Part shown: piece after piece, positions 31,643 to 39,876 of the stretch
Position numbering within the stretch: position 1 is the first letter of the stretch
Layout: every line of letters begins with the position of its first letter
Origin: Burkholderiales bacterium
GTDB taxonomy: Bacteria > Pseudomonadota > Gammaproteobacteria > Burkholderiales > SG8-41
DNA: 39,888 nt
Reading direction: 5' to 3'
NCBI GenBank assembly: GCA_022841375.1
Contig: JALHRQ010000002.1
Coordinates: forward strand, 325,867 to 365,754
Program-made: the position numbers and the translations under genes
Notes under the pieces: model-generated
The model's database searches: none
What the model was told of the DNA's origin: nothing
What the model saw: only the letters and a program-made list of their open reading frames with translations

Positions 31643-31951
31643 TTATTTGGTGGCCAGCAACCAATTCACGATGGTTTTGATGTCTTCATCTTTGACATGT
31701 GCATTCGGCGGCATCGGTGTCGGTCCCCAAACACCGGAACCGCCGGCTTTCACTTTTTTCACCATATTGGCCTCGGCATTTTTATCGCTGCGGTATTTTG
31801 CTGCGATTTCCTTGTAGCTGGGGCCGATTACTTTTTTGTCGACGGCGTGGCAGGTCATGCAGCCGCTGGATTGCGCTAGTTTTTCATTGGCTGCAGCGGT
31901 TCCGGTAGCGAGCATACCGAAGGCTGCCAGTGCGACGATTGCAAATCTCAT
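31643..31951 (-). CDS. Class I c-type cytochrome (c551/c552-like)
   Basis: This 102-residue periplasmic electron carrier has a signal peptide (residues 1-21, IVALAAFGMLATGTAAA) and a mature domain of about 80 residues. The haem site is CMTCH (Cys31, Cys34, His35) in SSGCMTCHAVDKKVIGPSYKEIAAKY. The sixth ligand is Met80 in GPTPMPPN, and the C-terminal helix is IKTIVNWLLA. This is the pattern of cytochrome c551/c552, which carries electrons between bc1 and terminal oxidases or nitrite reductase. The ATG at 31951 has AGGAGT 4-9 bases upstream. It is a single-gene unit with its own promoter (TACAAT) and terminator. The acceptor is not encoded nearby. Confidence 0.93.
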   Translation of the reverse strand: MRFAIVALAAFGMLATGTAAANEKLAQSSGCMTCHAVDKKVIGPSYKEIAAKYRSDKNAEANMVKKVKAGGSGVWGPTPMPPNAHVKDEDIKTIVNWLLATK

Positions 31952-31987
31952 AACTACTCCTTGAAGGTCGGTTCGTGAAGAGTGGTA

Positions 31988-31993
31988 ATTGTA
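31988..31993 (-). promoter_or_regulatory. -10 element (TACAAT) for the cytochrome gene
   Basis: On the - strand TACAAT, in the context cggctacaattacc, lies 37 bases upstream of the cytochrome ATG. A -35 is not obvious. The remaining 180 bases up to the response regulator stop show no gene. Confidence 0.5.
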
Positions 31994-32173
31994 GCCGAAG
32001 CCGCGTGTGGTCACGAAATCATGCGCCGCACGTGCCTTGCGGTGTTGCTGGGAAATCCGCGGTTTTCGACATCCTGATAACGCCGCGCTGAATGCCCCGT
32101 TGACCTTGCCATCGTAGAATAATTGACGGTTCTGCCTTAACCTATTGTTTTATTTGGTTATTTGTGGGGTTTT

Positions 32174-32590
32174 TCACTCCGGTCCGCCAGGCACCAGCAG
32201 ACTGCGGATCTGCCGCACCAGCAGTCCCGGATTGAAGGGTTTGGTCATCACCAGTTGTGCCCCCGCGGCCAGGCATTCATCTGCAAATGTTTGCGCGTGG
32301 TTGGCAGTCAGGAAAATGACCGGAACATTGACGTGTTCCTGTTGCCCGCGCATCCAGTGCAACACGGTCAGTCCGTCGGCCACCGGCATGCTGCCGTCCA
32401 GCACGGCCAGATGTACGGGCTGTTGCGTCATCGCCGCGATCGCTTCGCTGCCGTCCCGGCACACCACCACCTCGGCGTTGCGCATGTTTCTCAGATAAAA
32501 CGAAACAATACGCGCGATGTCGGCATTGTCCTCGGCCAGCAGGATGCGCATCGTTCCGGTCGATCCGCCGGTAGCGGTTGCGCTCATCAA
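32174..32590 (-). CDS. Single-domain response regulator
   Basis: The 138-residue protein is a receiver domain without an output domain. From residue 13: MRILLAEDNADIARIVSFYL (acidic Glu/Asp pocket), HLAVLDGSMPVADGL with the phospho-accepting Asp, VIFLTANHA (conserved Thr) and VMTKPFNPG (conserved Lys). Such CheY-like proteins act by protein contact. The ATG at 32590 is 4 bases after the ilvD stop; the ATG at 32554 would start right at the domain and is a real alternative, because GGAA precedes it. Its position after ilvD suggests co-transcription with a branched-chain amino acid biosynthesis gene, which is unusual. No kinase is next to it; the nearest histidine kinase is 6 kb away. Confidence 0.88.
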   Translation of the reverse strand: MMSATATGGSTGTMRILLAEDNADIARIVSFYLRNMRNAEVVVCRDGSEAIAAMTQQPVHLAVLDGSMPVADGLTVLHWMRGQQEHVNVPVIFLTANHAQTFADECLAAGAQLVMTKPFNPGLLVRQIRSLLVPGGPE

Positions 32591-32594
32591 TGGC

Positions 32595-34268
32595 TCAGTC
32601 GGTGACCGCACCCTTGCTTGCCGTCGACACCAGGCGCGCGAATTTGGCCAGCGCGCCGCGGGTGTAACGGGGCTTGGGCTGCTTCCATTTTTTCTTGCGT
32701 GCCGCGAGTTCCTTCGCGGTGATGTTGAGCTGGATCAGCAGTTTGTCGGCATCGATGGTGATTGAATCGCCTTCCTTGACCAGCGCAATCGGCCCGCCTT
32801 CGTACGCCTCGGGCGCGACATGGCCCACCACCATGCCCCAGGTGCCGCCGGAAAAGCGGCCATCGGTGATCAGTCCGACCGATTCGCCCAGCCCTTGGCC
32901 GGTCAGCGCGCCGGTAGGCGCGAGCATTTCCTGCATGCCGGGGCCGCCTTTGGGGCCTTCATAACGGATCACCACCACGTCGCCGGCTTTGATCTTTTTC
33001 GCCATGATCGCCTTCATGCAGGCGTTTTCGGAATCAAACACCCGTGCCGGGCCGGTGATCTTCGGTGATTTAAGTCCGGTGATTTTGGCAACGCAGCCCT
33101 CGGGGGAGAGGTTGCCTTTCAGAATGGCGAGATGCCCGTGTTGGTACATCGGGTTGGACCACTGGCGAATCACATCCTGATCGGCGCGCGGCGCGTCCGG
33201 GATGTTCTTCAGTTCCTGTGCCATGGTGCGGCCGGTGATGGTCATGCAGTCGCCGTGCAGCAGCCCGTTTTTGAGCAGCATTTTGAGCACCTGCGGCACG
33301 CCGCCGGCGCGATGGAAATCCACCGCGACATAACGGCCCGACGGTTTGAGGTCGCACAGCACCGGCACCTTGCGGCGAATGCGCTCGAAGTCGTCGATGG
33401 TCCATTTGACCTGAGCGGCATGGGCGATGGCGAGGAAATGCAGCACCGCGTTGGTCGAGCCGCCGGTGGCCATGATCAGTGCCACCGCGTTTTCGATCGA
33501 CTTGCGGGTGACGATGTCACGCGGGCGGATGTTGTGTTTGATCGCATTGACCAAAACCGTCGCGGAATCCGCCGCGGAGTCGGCTTTTTCCGGATCGGGC
33601 GAAGCCATCTGTGACGAACCAAGCACGCTCATGCCCAGCGCTTCGAATGAAGACGACATCGTGTTGGCGGTGTACATGCCCCCGCAGGCGCCCACCGAAG
33701 GGCAGGCATTTTTTTCAATGCCGACAAAATCCTCTTTGCTCATCTTGCCGGCGGCGTAGGAGCCGACAGCCTCGAAGGCGCTGACGATGGTCAGGTCCTG
33801 ACCTTTCCATTTGCCGGGCTTGATGGTGCCGGCGTAAACGTAGATACCCGGCACGTTCATGCGCAGCATCGCGATCATGCCGCCCGGCATGTTTTTGTCG
33901 CAGCCGCCGCACACCAGCACGCCGTCCATGGCCTGACCGTTGACCGCGGTCTCAATACAGTCGGCGATGACTTCGCGCGACACCAGCGAATACTTCATCG
34001 CTTCGGTGCCCATGCCGATGCCGTCGGTGATGGTCGGCACGCCGAACACCTGCGGCATTGCACCGGCGGACTTCAGTGCGGCAATGGCGCGATCGACCAG
34101 CGGCTGGATGCCGGCATTGCAGGGGTTCATGGTCGAGTGGCCATTGGCAACGCCGACGATGGGTTTGTCAAAGTCGCCGTCGCCGAATCCGACGGCGCGC
34201 AGCATCGCCCGGTTGGGCGAGCGCGCAACACCGGCGGTGATCAACTGGCTGCGTTTGTTGAGCGGCAT
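32595..34268 (-). CDS. ilvD: Dihydroxy-acid dehydratase
   Basis: IlvD dehydrates dihydroxyisovalerate and dihydroxymethylvalerate, the third shared step of valine and isoleucine synthesis, using an Fe-S cluster. The 557-residue protein has the cluster cysteines in [28 protein letters not shown] and [19 protein letters not shown]. The C-terminal half contains [38 protein letters not shown] and [23 protein letters not shown]. This shorter form (about 557) fits the [2Fe-2S]/short IlvD group. The ATG at 34268 has GGAGA 6 bases upstream. It diverges from lgt. The liv-type transporter 3 kb away would match its metabolic theme, if the transporter ligand is a branched-chain amino acid. Confidence 0.97.
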   Translation of the reverse strand: MPLNKRSQLITAGVARSPNRAMLRAVGFGDGDFDKPIVGVANGHSTMNPCNAGIQPLVDRAIAALKSAGAMPQVFGVPTITDGIGMGTEAMKYSLVSREVIADCIETAVNGQAMDGVLVCGGCDKNMPGGMIAMLRMNVPGIYVYAGTIKPGKWKGQDLTIVSAFEAVGSYAAGKMSKEDFVGIEKNACPSVGACGGMYTANTMSSSFEALGMSVLGSSQMASPDPEKADSAADSATVLVNAIKHNIRPRDIVTRKSIENAVALIMATGGSTNAVLHFLAIAHAAQVKWTIDDFERIRRKVPVLCDLKPSGRYVAVDFHRAGGVPQVLKMLLKNGLLHGDCMTITGRTMAQELKNIPDAPRADQDVIRQWSNPMYQHGHLAILKGNLSPEGCVAKITGLKSPKITGPARVFDSENACMKAIMAKKIKAGDVVVIRYEGPKGGPGMQEMLAPTGALTGQGLGESVGLITDGRFSGGTWGMVVGHVAPEAYEGGPIALVKEGDSITIDADKLLIQLNITAKELAARKKKWKQPKPRYTRGALAKFARLVSTASKGAVTD

Positions 34269-34325
34269 CAAAGTTCTCCAATGAGGGCGACGACGACGGC
34301 TATCCGGGCGGCGGCGCGGGACACG

Positions 34326-34331
34326 TATAAT
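34326..34331 (+). promoter_or_regulatory. Candidate -10 element (TATAAT) for lgt
   Basis: A perfect TATAAT in acacgtataatagg lies 37 bases upstream of the lgt ATG in the divergent gap from ilvD. The region 17 bases further upstream is GC-rich and shows no -35. Confidence 0.5.
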
Positions 34332-34367
34332 AGGACGCTCATTTTATCGTATCCCGGCAATTCCCCC

Positions 34368-35150
34368 ATGTTCGTACATCCACAATTTGATCCCGTGGCG
34401 CTGCAGCTCGGGCCGCTTGCCCTGCGCTGGTATGGCCTGATGTATCTGCTGGGCTTTGCCCTGATCTGGATGCTGGGGCGCTATCGCATCGACCGTAATC
34501 AGGGCGGCGTGTGGACCCGGGCCGATCTCGACGACGTGCTGTTTTACGGCATCCTCGGCACGATTCTCGGCGGCCGGCTGGGCTACGTGTTGTTTTACAA
34601 GTTCAGCGATTATCTGGTGGCACCATGGAAGATTTTTTTCGTATGGGAGGGCGGCATGTCCTTTCATGGCGGATTTCTCGGCGTGGTGATCGCAATGGTG
34701 TGGTTTGCGCGCACGCGTCGGCAGGACTGGCTTCGTTGTACCGACTTCATCGCGCCGCTGGTGCCGCTGGGACTGGCCGCCGGGCGCATGGGTAATTTTA
34801 TCAACGCCGAACTGTGGGGGCGTCCGACCGATCTGCCATGGGCGATGGTGTTTCCCAATGTCGACCGTGTAGCGCGTCATCCATCCCAGCTTTATGAATT
34901 TGCACTCGAGGGCCTGGTGCTATTCGTGCTGCTGTGGGTGTTCACACTGAAGCCGCGTCCGCGTGGCGCAACATCTGCATTGTTCCTGATCGGCTACGGG
35001 GTGTTCCGTTTCGGTGTTGAATACACCCGCGAGCCCGACAGTTTTCTTGGCTTCCTCGCGCTGGGGCTGACCATGGGCCAGTGGCTGTCGCTACCGATGA
35101 TTGCAGCCGGCGCCGGCCTGCTTGCCTGGTCGTTGACGCGTCCGCGCTGA
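34368..35150 (+). CDS. lgt: Prolipoprotein diacylglyceryl transferase
   Basis: Lgt attaches diacylglycerol to the lipobox Cys of prolipoproteins in the inner membrane. The 260-residue protein has about seven membrane helices. Key segments are [50 protein letters not shown] (essential His), and the family signature [16 protein letters not shown]. Near the end [16 protein letters not shown] and [16 protein letters not shown] complete the family pattern. The ATG at 34368 was chosen because the family starts there; the open frame upstream overlaps ilvD on the other strand. It converges on the SapC gene with 6 bases between the stops. LivK, encoded in the window, is one expected substrate. Confidence 0.96.
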   Translation: MFVHPQFDPVALQLGPLALRWYGLMYLLGFALIWMLGRYRIDRNQGGVWTRADLDDVLFYGILGTILGGRLGYVLFYKFSDYLVAPWKIFFVWEGGMSFHGGFLGVVIAMVWFARTRRQDWLRCTDFIAPLVPLGLAAGRMGNFINAELWGRPTDLPWAMVFPNVDRVARHPSQLYEFALEGLVLFVLLWVFTLKPRPRGATSALFLIGYGVFRFGVEYTREPDSFLGFLALGLTMGQWLSLPMIAAGAGLLAWSLTRPR

Positions 35151-35156
35151 GCCGCG

Positions 35157-35936
35157 TCAGTTCAGTTTTTTTGGATTGATTTTCGGCGCGGTTTTTTCGG
35201 GTACCCGGCGGGCGGCGCGACGATCCAGCAGACGCTGGAAATTGCCCAGCGACAACAGATGCATGTAAACCCGCGCCAGCACGCCGCTGCGCGCCAGTTC
35301 CTTCAGCGTTTCCGCCGGCAGTGCGTGCAGTCGTTCTTCCGATACGCGATACATGCCGGTCAGCGTGATGGCCTGCTCCCCGTTCGGCAACGCCTGGGCT
35401 GAAAACGGTTCAAACAGCTGTAATTCATGCAGCTTGCGCGCCATTTCTTCGCTGCGTCCGAGATCGGCCTCGAATTCAAATAACAGTTTGCGCAAGCCGT
35501 CCCATACCGGCAACGGTTCGCCCTTGGTGTCGAACAGCGCGGTACCTTTGGCTTGCAGTGCGTTTTTCTCGACGCAGGCAACACGTTCCGCCTGTTCCTG
35601 GCCGTTGACCGAAACCCGGGTCATGCAGAACGGGTGACGGCGCACATAGGCTGGAAGGTAGGCCGTCGATTCCCACACATCGTTGGCATCGACAAACAGG
35701 TTTTGTTGCGCCTCGACGCCGAGAAGGATCATCGCCACAAAGGATTTGCCGGCATCGCCCGAAATGAACACCGCCGGGTAATCGCGGATCGCCGGCGCGA
35801 ATTCGCTGAACGACAGGGGCATGGCGCTGAGTCCGCGAAACTGCGCCGGCAGTTTGCGCGATTCCTGCAACTGCACCCGCTGCGTCTTGGCCAGCGGTAC
35901 GATGTCCTGGTATCCGTAGGGGGGCTTGATGTTCAT
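35157..35936 (-). CDS. SapC family protein
   Basis: The 259-residue cytoplasmic protein starts MNIKPPYGYQDIVPLAKTQRVQL and carries LPLSFSEFAPAIRDYPAVFI and WESTAYLPAYVRRHPFCM, the typical core of the SapC family (named from a Campylobacter S-layer gene cluster). The biochemical role is unknown. The ATG at 35936 has GGAGA 9 bases upstream. The frame is open further upstream but that part runs antisense through tRNA-Ala and is not coding. The tail (RRAARRVPEKTAPKINPKKLN) is basic. No S-layer gene is nearby, so the name should not be taken as function. Confidence 0.85.
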   Translation of the reverse strand: MNIKPPYGYQDIVPLAKTQRVQLQESRKLPAQFRGLSAMPLSFSEFAPAIRDYPAVFISGDAGKSFVAMILLGVEAQQNLFVDANDVWESTAYLPAYVRRHPFCMTRVSVNGQEQAERVACVEKNALQAKGTALFDTKGEPLPVWDGLRKLLFEFEADLGRSEEMARKLHELQLFEPFSAQALPNGEQAITLTGMYRVSEERLHALPAETLKELARSGVLARVYMHLLSLGNFQRLLDRRAARRVPEKTAPKINPKKLN

Positions 35937-35989
35937 GGCGAGTTCTCCGGTTAGGCCAATGATTATATCCCCATGATTCTGGACGTAAT

Positions 35990-36018
35990 TTGCCGCTCGC
36001 CCCCCAAGCAGGTAGAAT
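35990..36018 (+). promoter_or_regulatory. tRNA-Ala promoter
   Basis: TTGCCG (35990-35995), a 17-base spacer and TAGAAT (36013-36018) are followed by the GC-rich stretch TCCCGCC. Transcription would begin near 36025, 8 bases before the mature tRNA. The GC-rich start region fits stringent control of stable RNA genes. Confidence 0.55.
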
Positions 36019-36032
36019 TCCCGCCTCTTTAC

Positions 36033-36108
<76 letters not shown>

Positions 36109-36169
36109 AAATTCCTTAGTGCATTGATGCGCTAGGGGAAACCTCAAGCAGATACCGCAAAAACCTTCG

Positions 36170-36194
36170 GGTGGCCCAATCAGGTGGCCCAATC
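36170..36194 (+). repeat. Tandem repeat before the integrase
   Basis: GGTGGCCCAATC occurs at 36170-36181 and again at 36183-36194, a 13-base period. It ends 12 bases before the integrase ATG and about 60 bases beyond the tRNA. It may bind the integrase arm domain or an excisionase, or regulate the integrase gene. Confidence 0.6.
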
Positions 36195-36206
36195 CAAGGT
36201 GTCTGC

Positions 36207-37706
36207 ATGACCATTCGACTACACTCATACCTCAAGCGAAACCGCTTCGGGGTCTACTACTTCCGTCGCGTCATCCCGCTCGATCTGCGGTCTCGTTTCG
36301 CATTCGGACAAATCGCTCGAAGCACGCGCACGTGCAATACCCAAGAAGCTCAAAGGCTGGCACTTCGGCTGAGTGCCTCCGTAGACCTGTTGTTTTCAAG
36401 GATTCGCAATATGGCAAAACAGCCGAAACCTGAATCTATCTCTCAAGAACTGGTTGTCGAACTCGATTTCGATATCGACGGCTGGCTCACCGGTGTCAAA
36501 ACAGACGTCAAACCGGGGGAGGAGGAGGCCGCCAGTCGACTTGTCCCGGTTCTTATACAGGCGGCCAGAGAGGGAGTGACCCGAAAACCAGTGGGAGGCG
36601 GGGCAAGGTTCTTCGAGCAAATCGACAAGTATTTGGTGGAACAGGCACGAGGGGCGGATTGGCGACCCCAGACCGTTCAGGATGTCCGTGGCGACTTCGA
36701 TCAGTTTAAGTCGATCCTCGGTGACATGCCGCTGACTGAACTCAAGCACGAGGTGCTTAACAAGCTGCGGGACACGCTATTAATGTTACCGGCCAATATC
36801 AACAAAAATGCCGAAACGCGAGGCAAGTCGGTCGACGAAATACTTGCGCTAGCACTTCCTGCTCAAAGCGCATCAACTGTAAAGAAAAAGTGGGGGCGGC
36901 TAATAACGTTCTTTAACTGGCTGGAAGGCAAAGGGTTAATCGAACGCAACTTTGCACAAGGCAAGAAGCCAAAAGCCAAGGCTCAAAGCTACGAAAAATT
37001 CACCCGCTCGGATCTGTCGGCTTTGTTTGAAAGTTCGGAATACAAAGAAGATGGATTTGATGAAGCATTCAAATACTGGCTGCCGGTAATCGGGGTTTAC
37101 ACCGGAGCGCGAATGGAGGAGATAGCCCAGCTTCATTTGGCTGACTTCAAGCTGGATCAAGAGACAGGATTTCACGTTGCGGAAATTACAGATATTTCCG
37201 ATGAAGAAGATGGTGCAAAAGAGGCTAAGAACCTGAAGAACACCACCACGGCTAGGACTTGTCCGCTGCACTCGGCACTTATAGATGCCGGCTTACTGAC
37301 ATACATCGACGAACTGAAGCGTGGAGGATATGACCGCCTTTTCCCAGAATTAACGCTTGATGGGGTGGGCAAGGTAGGTCCGCGTGCGTCGGAATGGTTT
37401 ACCGAGTATCGCCGCAGCAAGAATGTTGGCGCACTTTCAGGACGTTCCCGAAAGGTGTTTCACAGCCTCAGACACACCATGAATGCGACGTTGCAGAAGG
37501 CAGGGGTTACCGAGGAAATCCGCGAGTCTTTATGCGGGCACGCCCCACAGTCTGTTAACTCTCGTGTCTATGGCGATAAATTACCGCTTGGGGTGCTGAA
37601 GGGCGCTCTCGAAAGTCTCAATTACGACATATCGCTGATCCCATATAAGTCGTTACCGGAGCATGAGATGGCAAGAAAACGGGGGCAGAGGCGGTCCATC
37701 GCATAG
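36207..37706 (+). CDS. Tyrosine recombinase (island integrase)
   Basis: The 499-residue protein catalyses site-specific integration and excision. The N-terminus (HSYLKRNRFGVYYFRRVIPLDLRSRF) matches the DUF6538-type start of many tRNA-island integrases. A SAM-like core-binding domain lies at about residues 145-260 and the catalytic domain follows. Catalytic residues are Arg302 (TGARMEEIAQL), the His419-x-x-Arg422 pair (HSLRH), a His in GHAPQS and the nucleophile Tyr455 (RVYGDKL). All are present, so it is probably active. The ATG at 36207 follows the 13-base repeats; an ATG-less extension to 36171 would be translated through them. The tail ends KRGQRRSIA. It is encoded next to its likely attachment site. 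Confidence 0.93.
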   Translation: MTIRLHSYLKRNRFGVYYFRRVIPLDLRSRFAFGQIARSTRTCNTQEAQRLALRLSASVDLLFSRIRNMAKQPKPESISQELVVELDFDIDGWLTGVKTDVKPGEEEAASRLVPVLIQAAREGVTRKPVGGGARFFEQIDKYLVEQARGADWRPQTVQDVRGDFDQFKSILGDMPLTELKHEVLNKLRDTLLMLPANINKNAETRGKSVDEILALALPAQSASTVKKKWGRLITFFNWLEGKGLIERNFAQGKKPKAKAQSYEKFTRSDLSALFESSEYKEDGFDEAFKYWLPVIGVYTGARMEEIAQLHLADFKLDQETGFHVAEITDISDEEDGAKEAKNLKNTTTARTCPLHSALIDAGLLTYIDELKRGGYDRLFPELTLDGVGKVGPRASEWFTEYRRSKNVGALSGRSRKVFHSLRHTMNATLQKAGVTEEIRESLCGHAPQSVNSRVYGDKLPLGVLKGALESLNYDISLIPYKSLPEHEMARKRGQRRSIA

Positions 37707-37757
37707 GTAAAGCCAAATAGGCTGAAGGGGTAGCTCGCCAAGGGTTCCCTGTATCGT

Positions 37758-37810
37758 TATATCTATTGACACAGTATTTTTATATCTTTAATATAAATAT
37801 ATTAATATCT
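37758..37810 (+). repeat. Three 7-bp repeats at 23-bp spacing around the fic promoter
   Basis: TATATCT (37758-37764), TATATCT (37781-37787) and AATATCT (37804-37810) start exactly 23 bases apart. One lies before the -35, one between -35 and -10, and one after the -10. The spacing fits a repressor bound in several copies on about one face of the DNA. The Fic protein carries a winged-helix tail and could be that repressor. Confidence 0.45.
37766..37794 (+). promoter_or_regulatory. fic promoter
   Basis: A perfect -35 TTGACA (37766-37771), a 17-base spacer and TAATAT (37789-37794) lie in a strongly AT-rich tract. The start site would be near 37801, about 30 bases before the ATG at 37830. This is the best -35 element in the window. 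Confidence 0.65.
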
Positions 37811-37829
37811 TTTGCAAAAGTATTTCGAT

Positions 37830-39020
37830 ATGATTTTTACCGTAAAAGCCCTCCCGACAGAATACTTGCAAGTCCTTGATAATATTAAGGAATTGCGGGA
37901 AAAGCTGCGTTTTGCGACTAGCGATTCCCTCCATCGTTGGTCCGGGCTGCTGGCACGAACCAGCTATGCCCGGGCAATAATCGGCTCGAACACTATAGAA
38001 GGGATCAACGTGTCCATGGATGCGGCCATGGCTGCTGTGGATCGTGAGCCGCCGGAAAAAACAACTGACGAAGATTGGCAAGCGATATGGGGCTATCGAG
38101 AGGCGATGGATTACATCATCCAACTCTCCAAGGAGCCGGCCAAATACCAGCACAACTTGGGCACCCTATTGAGTTTGCACTACATGATGCTCAAGTATGA
38201 CCAGAGCAAATTTCCCGGACGACTTCGACCGGGTGCGATCCATATTACCAACTCAACTACACAGCAAATTGTTTACGAAGGTCCTGACCATGAGGTTGTC
38301 CCTGGCTTGGTGGACGAACTGATTGCATCGCTCAATGCTGGCAACGATCAACCCATTATCGTTAGGGCCGCTATGGCACACCTCAACCTAACCATGATTC
38401 ATCCATTCAAGGATGGAAATGGACGAATGGCGCGAGCATTGCAAACAATGGTTTTGGCTAGAGAAGGGATTCTTGCACCGGAATTTTCTAGCATCGAAGA
38501 GTATGTTGGGGGAAAGCCGCAAGATTATTACGATGTGTTAGCCGAAGTAGGGCAGGGGGCGTGGCATCCAGAGCGTGATCCGTTGCCATGGATTCGTTAC
38601 TGCTTGATCGCACATTACCGGCAAGCAATGACACTATTACGGCGAGTTTCCGAAGTAGGGCGACTTTGGAATGCATTAGAAGGTGAGGTAAAAAAACACA
38701 AGTTAAATGAACGCGTGATATTTGCGCTCGCTGATGCTGCAATGGGATTGCAGGTAAAAAATCCGACATATCGAAAACAAGTCGAGATATCAAACCAGGT
38801 CGCAAAGATCGATCTGAAAAAGCTCGCTGATTTGGGGTTGTTAACCCCAAAGGGAGAGCGGCGAGGAAGACATTACGTAGCAAGCGAAGACCTTTCTACT
38901 ATTAGAAAAGCTACGCTCCTTCCGCGAGAAGAATTCGATCCTTTCAAAGAGCTTGAGAGTAAAAGCAGCCCAGTTCAGCAAGAGATTCCCGGCCTTATAA
39001 CAGTGCCGCAAAATAAATGA
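37830..39020 (+). CDS. Fic family protein, self-inhibited AMP transferase type
   Basis: Fic enzymes usually transfer AMP from ATP to hydroxyl side chains of target proteins. The 396-residue protein has an N-terminal helical part with the inhibitory motif SNTIEG (Ser53 to Gly58, Glu57 blocking the active site; class II arrangement). The Fic core holds the catalytic loop HPFKDGNGRMAR (His191 first). The C-terminal part (about 300-370) looks like a winged helix: YRKQVEISNQVAKIDLKKLADLGLL followed by GRRGRHYVAS. The motif is complete, so activity is likely. The ATG at 37830 is preferred over a TTG at 37812; neither has a good ribosome-binding site. It is island cargo with its own promoter. No separate Fic antitoxin gene precedes it. 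Confidence 0.92.
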   Translation: MIFTVKALPTEYLQVLDNIKELREKLRFATSDSLHRWSGLLARTSYARAIIGSNTIEGINVSMDAAMAAVDREPPEKTTDEDWQAIWGYREAMDYIIQLSKEPAKYQHNLGTLLSLHYMMLKYDQSKFPGRLRPGAIHITNSTTQQIVYEGPDHEVVPGLVDELIASLNAGNDQPIIVRAAMAHLNLTMIHPFKDGNGRMARALQTMVLAREGILAPEFSSIEEYVGGKPQDYYDVLAEVGQGAWHPERDPLPWIRYCLIAHYRQAMTLLRRVSEVGRLWNALEGEVKKHKLNERVIFALADAAMGLQVKNPTYRKQVEISNQVAKIDLKKLADLGLLTPKGERRGRHYVASEDLSTIRKATLLPREEFDPFKELESKSSPVQQEIPGLITVPQNK

Positions 39021-39062
39021 ATTGATGGTGATAAGCGAAGCAATCAGCGAAGTGCCATCAAT
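39021..39062 (+). repeat. Inverted repeat between fic and the PIN gene
   Basis: ATTGATGG (39021-39028) and CCATCAAT (39055-39062) form an 8-bp stem around 26 bases that contain AGCGAAG twice (39034-39040, 39046-39052). It starts one base after the fic stop codon and has no T-tract. It could be a weak terminator or a site for a dimeric regulator. Confidence 0.35.
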
Positions 39063-39102
39063 CAGGACTAATATTTCAACGCAGATTAGTTAGATACGAA
39101 CA

Positions 39103-39810
39103 ATGGCCGCACGATATCTACTTCTTGACGCAAATGTAACTGCGGCCTACTACCTTCCTCGCTCAAGCTCTTCCAAACGAGTTCGTGAGCGCATTGAGTT
39201 ATTACTTAATTCTGTCCGCAGCGGAAAGACCCAGTTCTTTCTCTACATCCCAAATTTTTGCATCGCAGAAGTTTTTGGTGTTTTTGCGAAGCAGGCATTT
39301 GGGCGCTGGAATCCACACGTTAAGAAAGCAGGCACCATCGACAAGCGCGTCTATAACTCCTTGGTGCAACAATTTGCAGCGGATATTCACAATGCCCGAT
39401 TTTTCTACCATTACGAACTCTCGCGATATCACATTCTTGGAATCGACTTGATCGCCCCCGTTGACCATTATTATCAAATCACGAGGGGAACCAAGCGGCG
39501 GCATGTGCCAATGGGAACGTTCGATCAGTTGATAATCTCTATGGGTATTCACTTAGCCCACATTCACGGGAATACGAATGTCGCCATTGTTTCGGCGGAT
39601 GATCGCCTGACGGATATTTTGGAAAAATGCAAAGCTGGAATTCCGGCAAAAACAATCAAGAAGCTAAGGCTTGACGTTGCAGAAGAGGTTTCAGGCAAGC
39701 CCTTCACCCCAGACATATTTCCGATGAGTCTGAATCTAAAAAACGCTTCTTCTGCGCAACTAGTCAAGGTTGTTGATTTCCACCCAAAACTGAGCCACTT
39801 TTGGGGTTAG
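39103..39810 (+). CDS. PIN-domain protein with IS-derived C-terminus
   Basis: PIN domains are metal-dependent ribonucleases, often toxins. The 235-residue protein shows the full acidic set: Asp9 (YLLLDANV), Glu56 (FCIAEVFGVF), Asp141 (GTFDQLIISMG) and Asp166 in VSADDRLTD, with the last on the usual buried strand. It is longer than a VapC (about 130) because of an insert around residues 65-135. A VapB-like partner is not present upstream; the 82-base gap to fic has no open frame. The last 12 residues are encoded by DNA that appears to be the end of an IS21-like element starting at 39771, so the native C-terminus was probably replaced. A role in defence or RNA decay is inferred. Confidence 0.72.
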   Translation: MAARYLLLDANVTAAYYLPRSSSSKRVRERIELLLNSVRSGKTQFFLYIPNFCIAEVFGVFAKQAFGRWNPHVKKAGTIDKRVYNSLVQQFAADIHNARFFYHYELSRYHILGIDLIAPVDHYYQITRGTKRRHVPMGTFDQLIISMGIHLAHIHGNTNVAIVSADDRLTDILEKCKAGIPAKTIKKLRLDVAEEVSGKPFTPDIFPMSLNLKNASSAQLVKVVDFHPKLSHFWG

Positions 39811-39844
39811 TTTTCACAGAAATTTGAGCCACGCATAGACACTA

Positions 39845-39867
39845 CCCTGCTCAAAACATGAGCAGGG
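39845..39867 (+). other. 9-bp hairpin before the transposase start
   Basis: CCCTGCTCA (39845-39853) pairs with TGAGCAGGG (39859-39867) around a 5-base loop. It ends 9 bases before the GTG at 39877. It could block translation of messages that read in from outside the element, a known protective device in some insertion sequences. Confidence 0.6.
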
Positions 39868-39876
39868 GTTGCAGGA

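Noticed and set aside
34137-34367. N-terminal extension of Lgt
   Set aside because: It overlaps ilvD on the opposite strand and adds a soluble segment before the first membrane helix.
37700-37830. CRISPR-like array from the repeats before fic
   Set aside because: The repeats are only 7 bases, three in number and AT-rich around a promoter; no spacers or cas genes are present.
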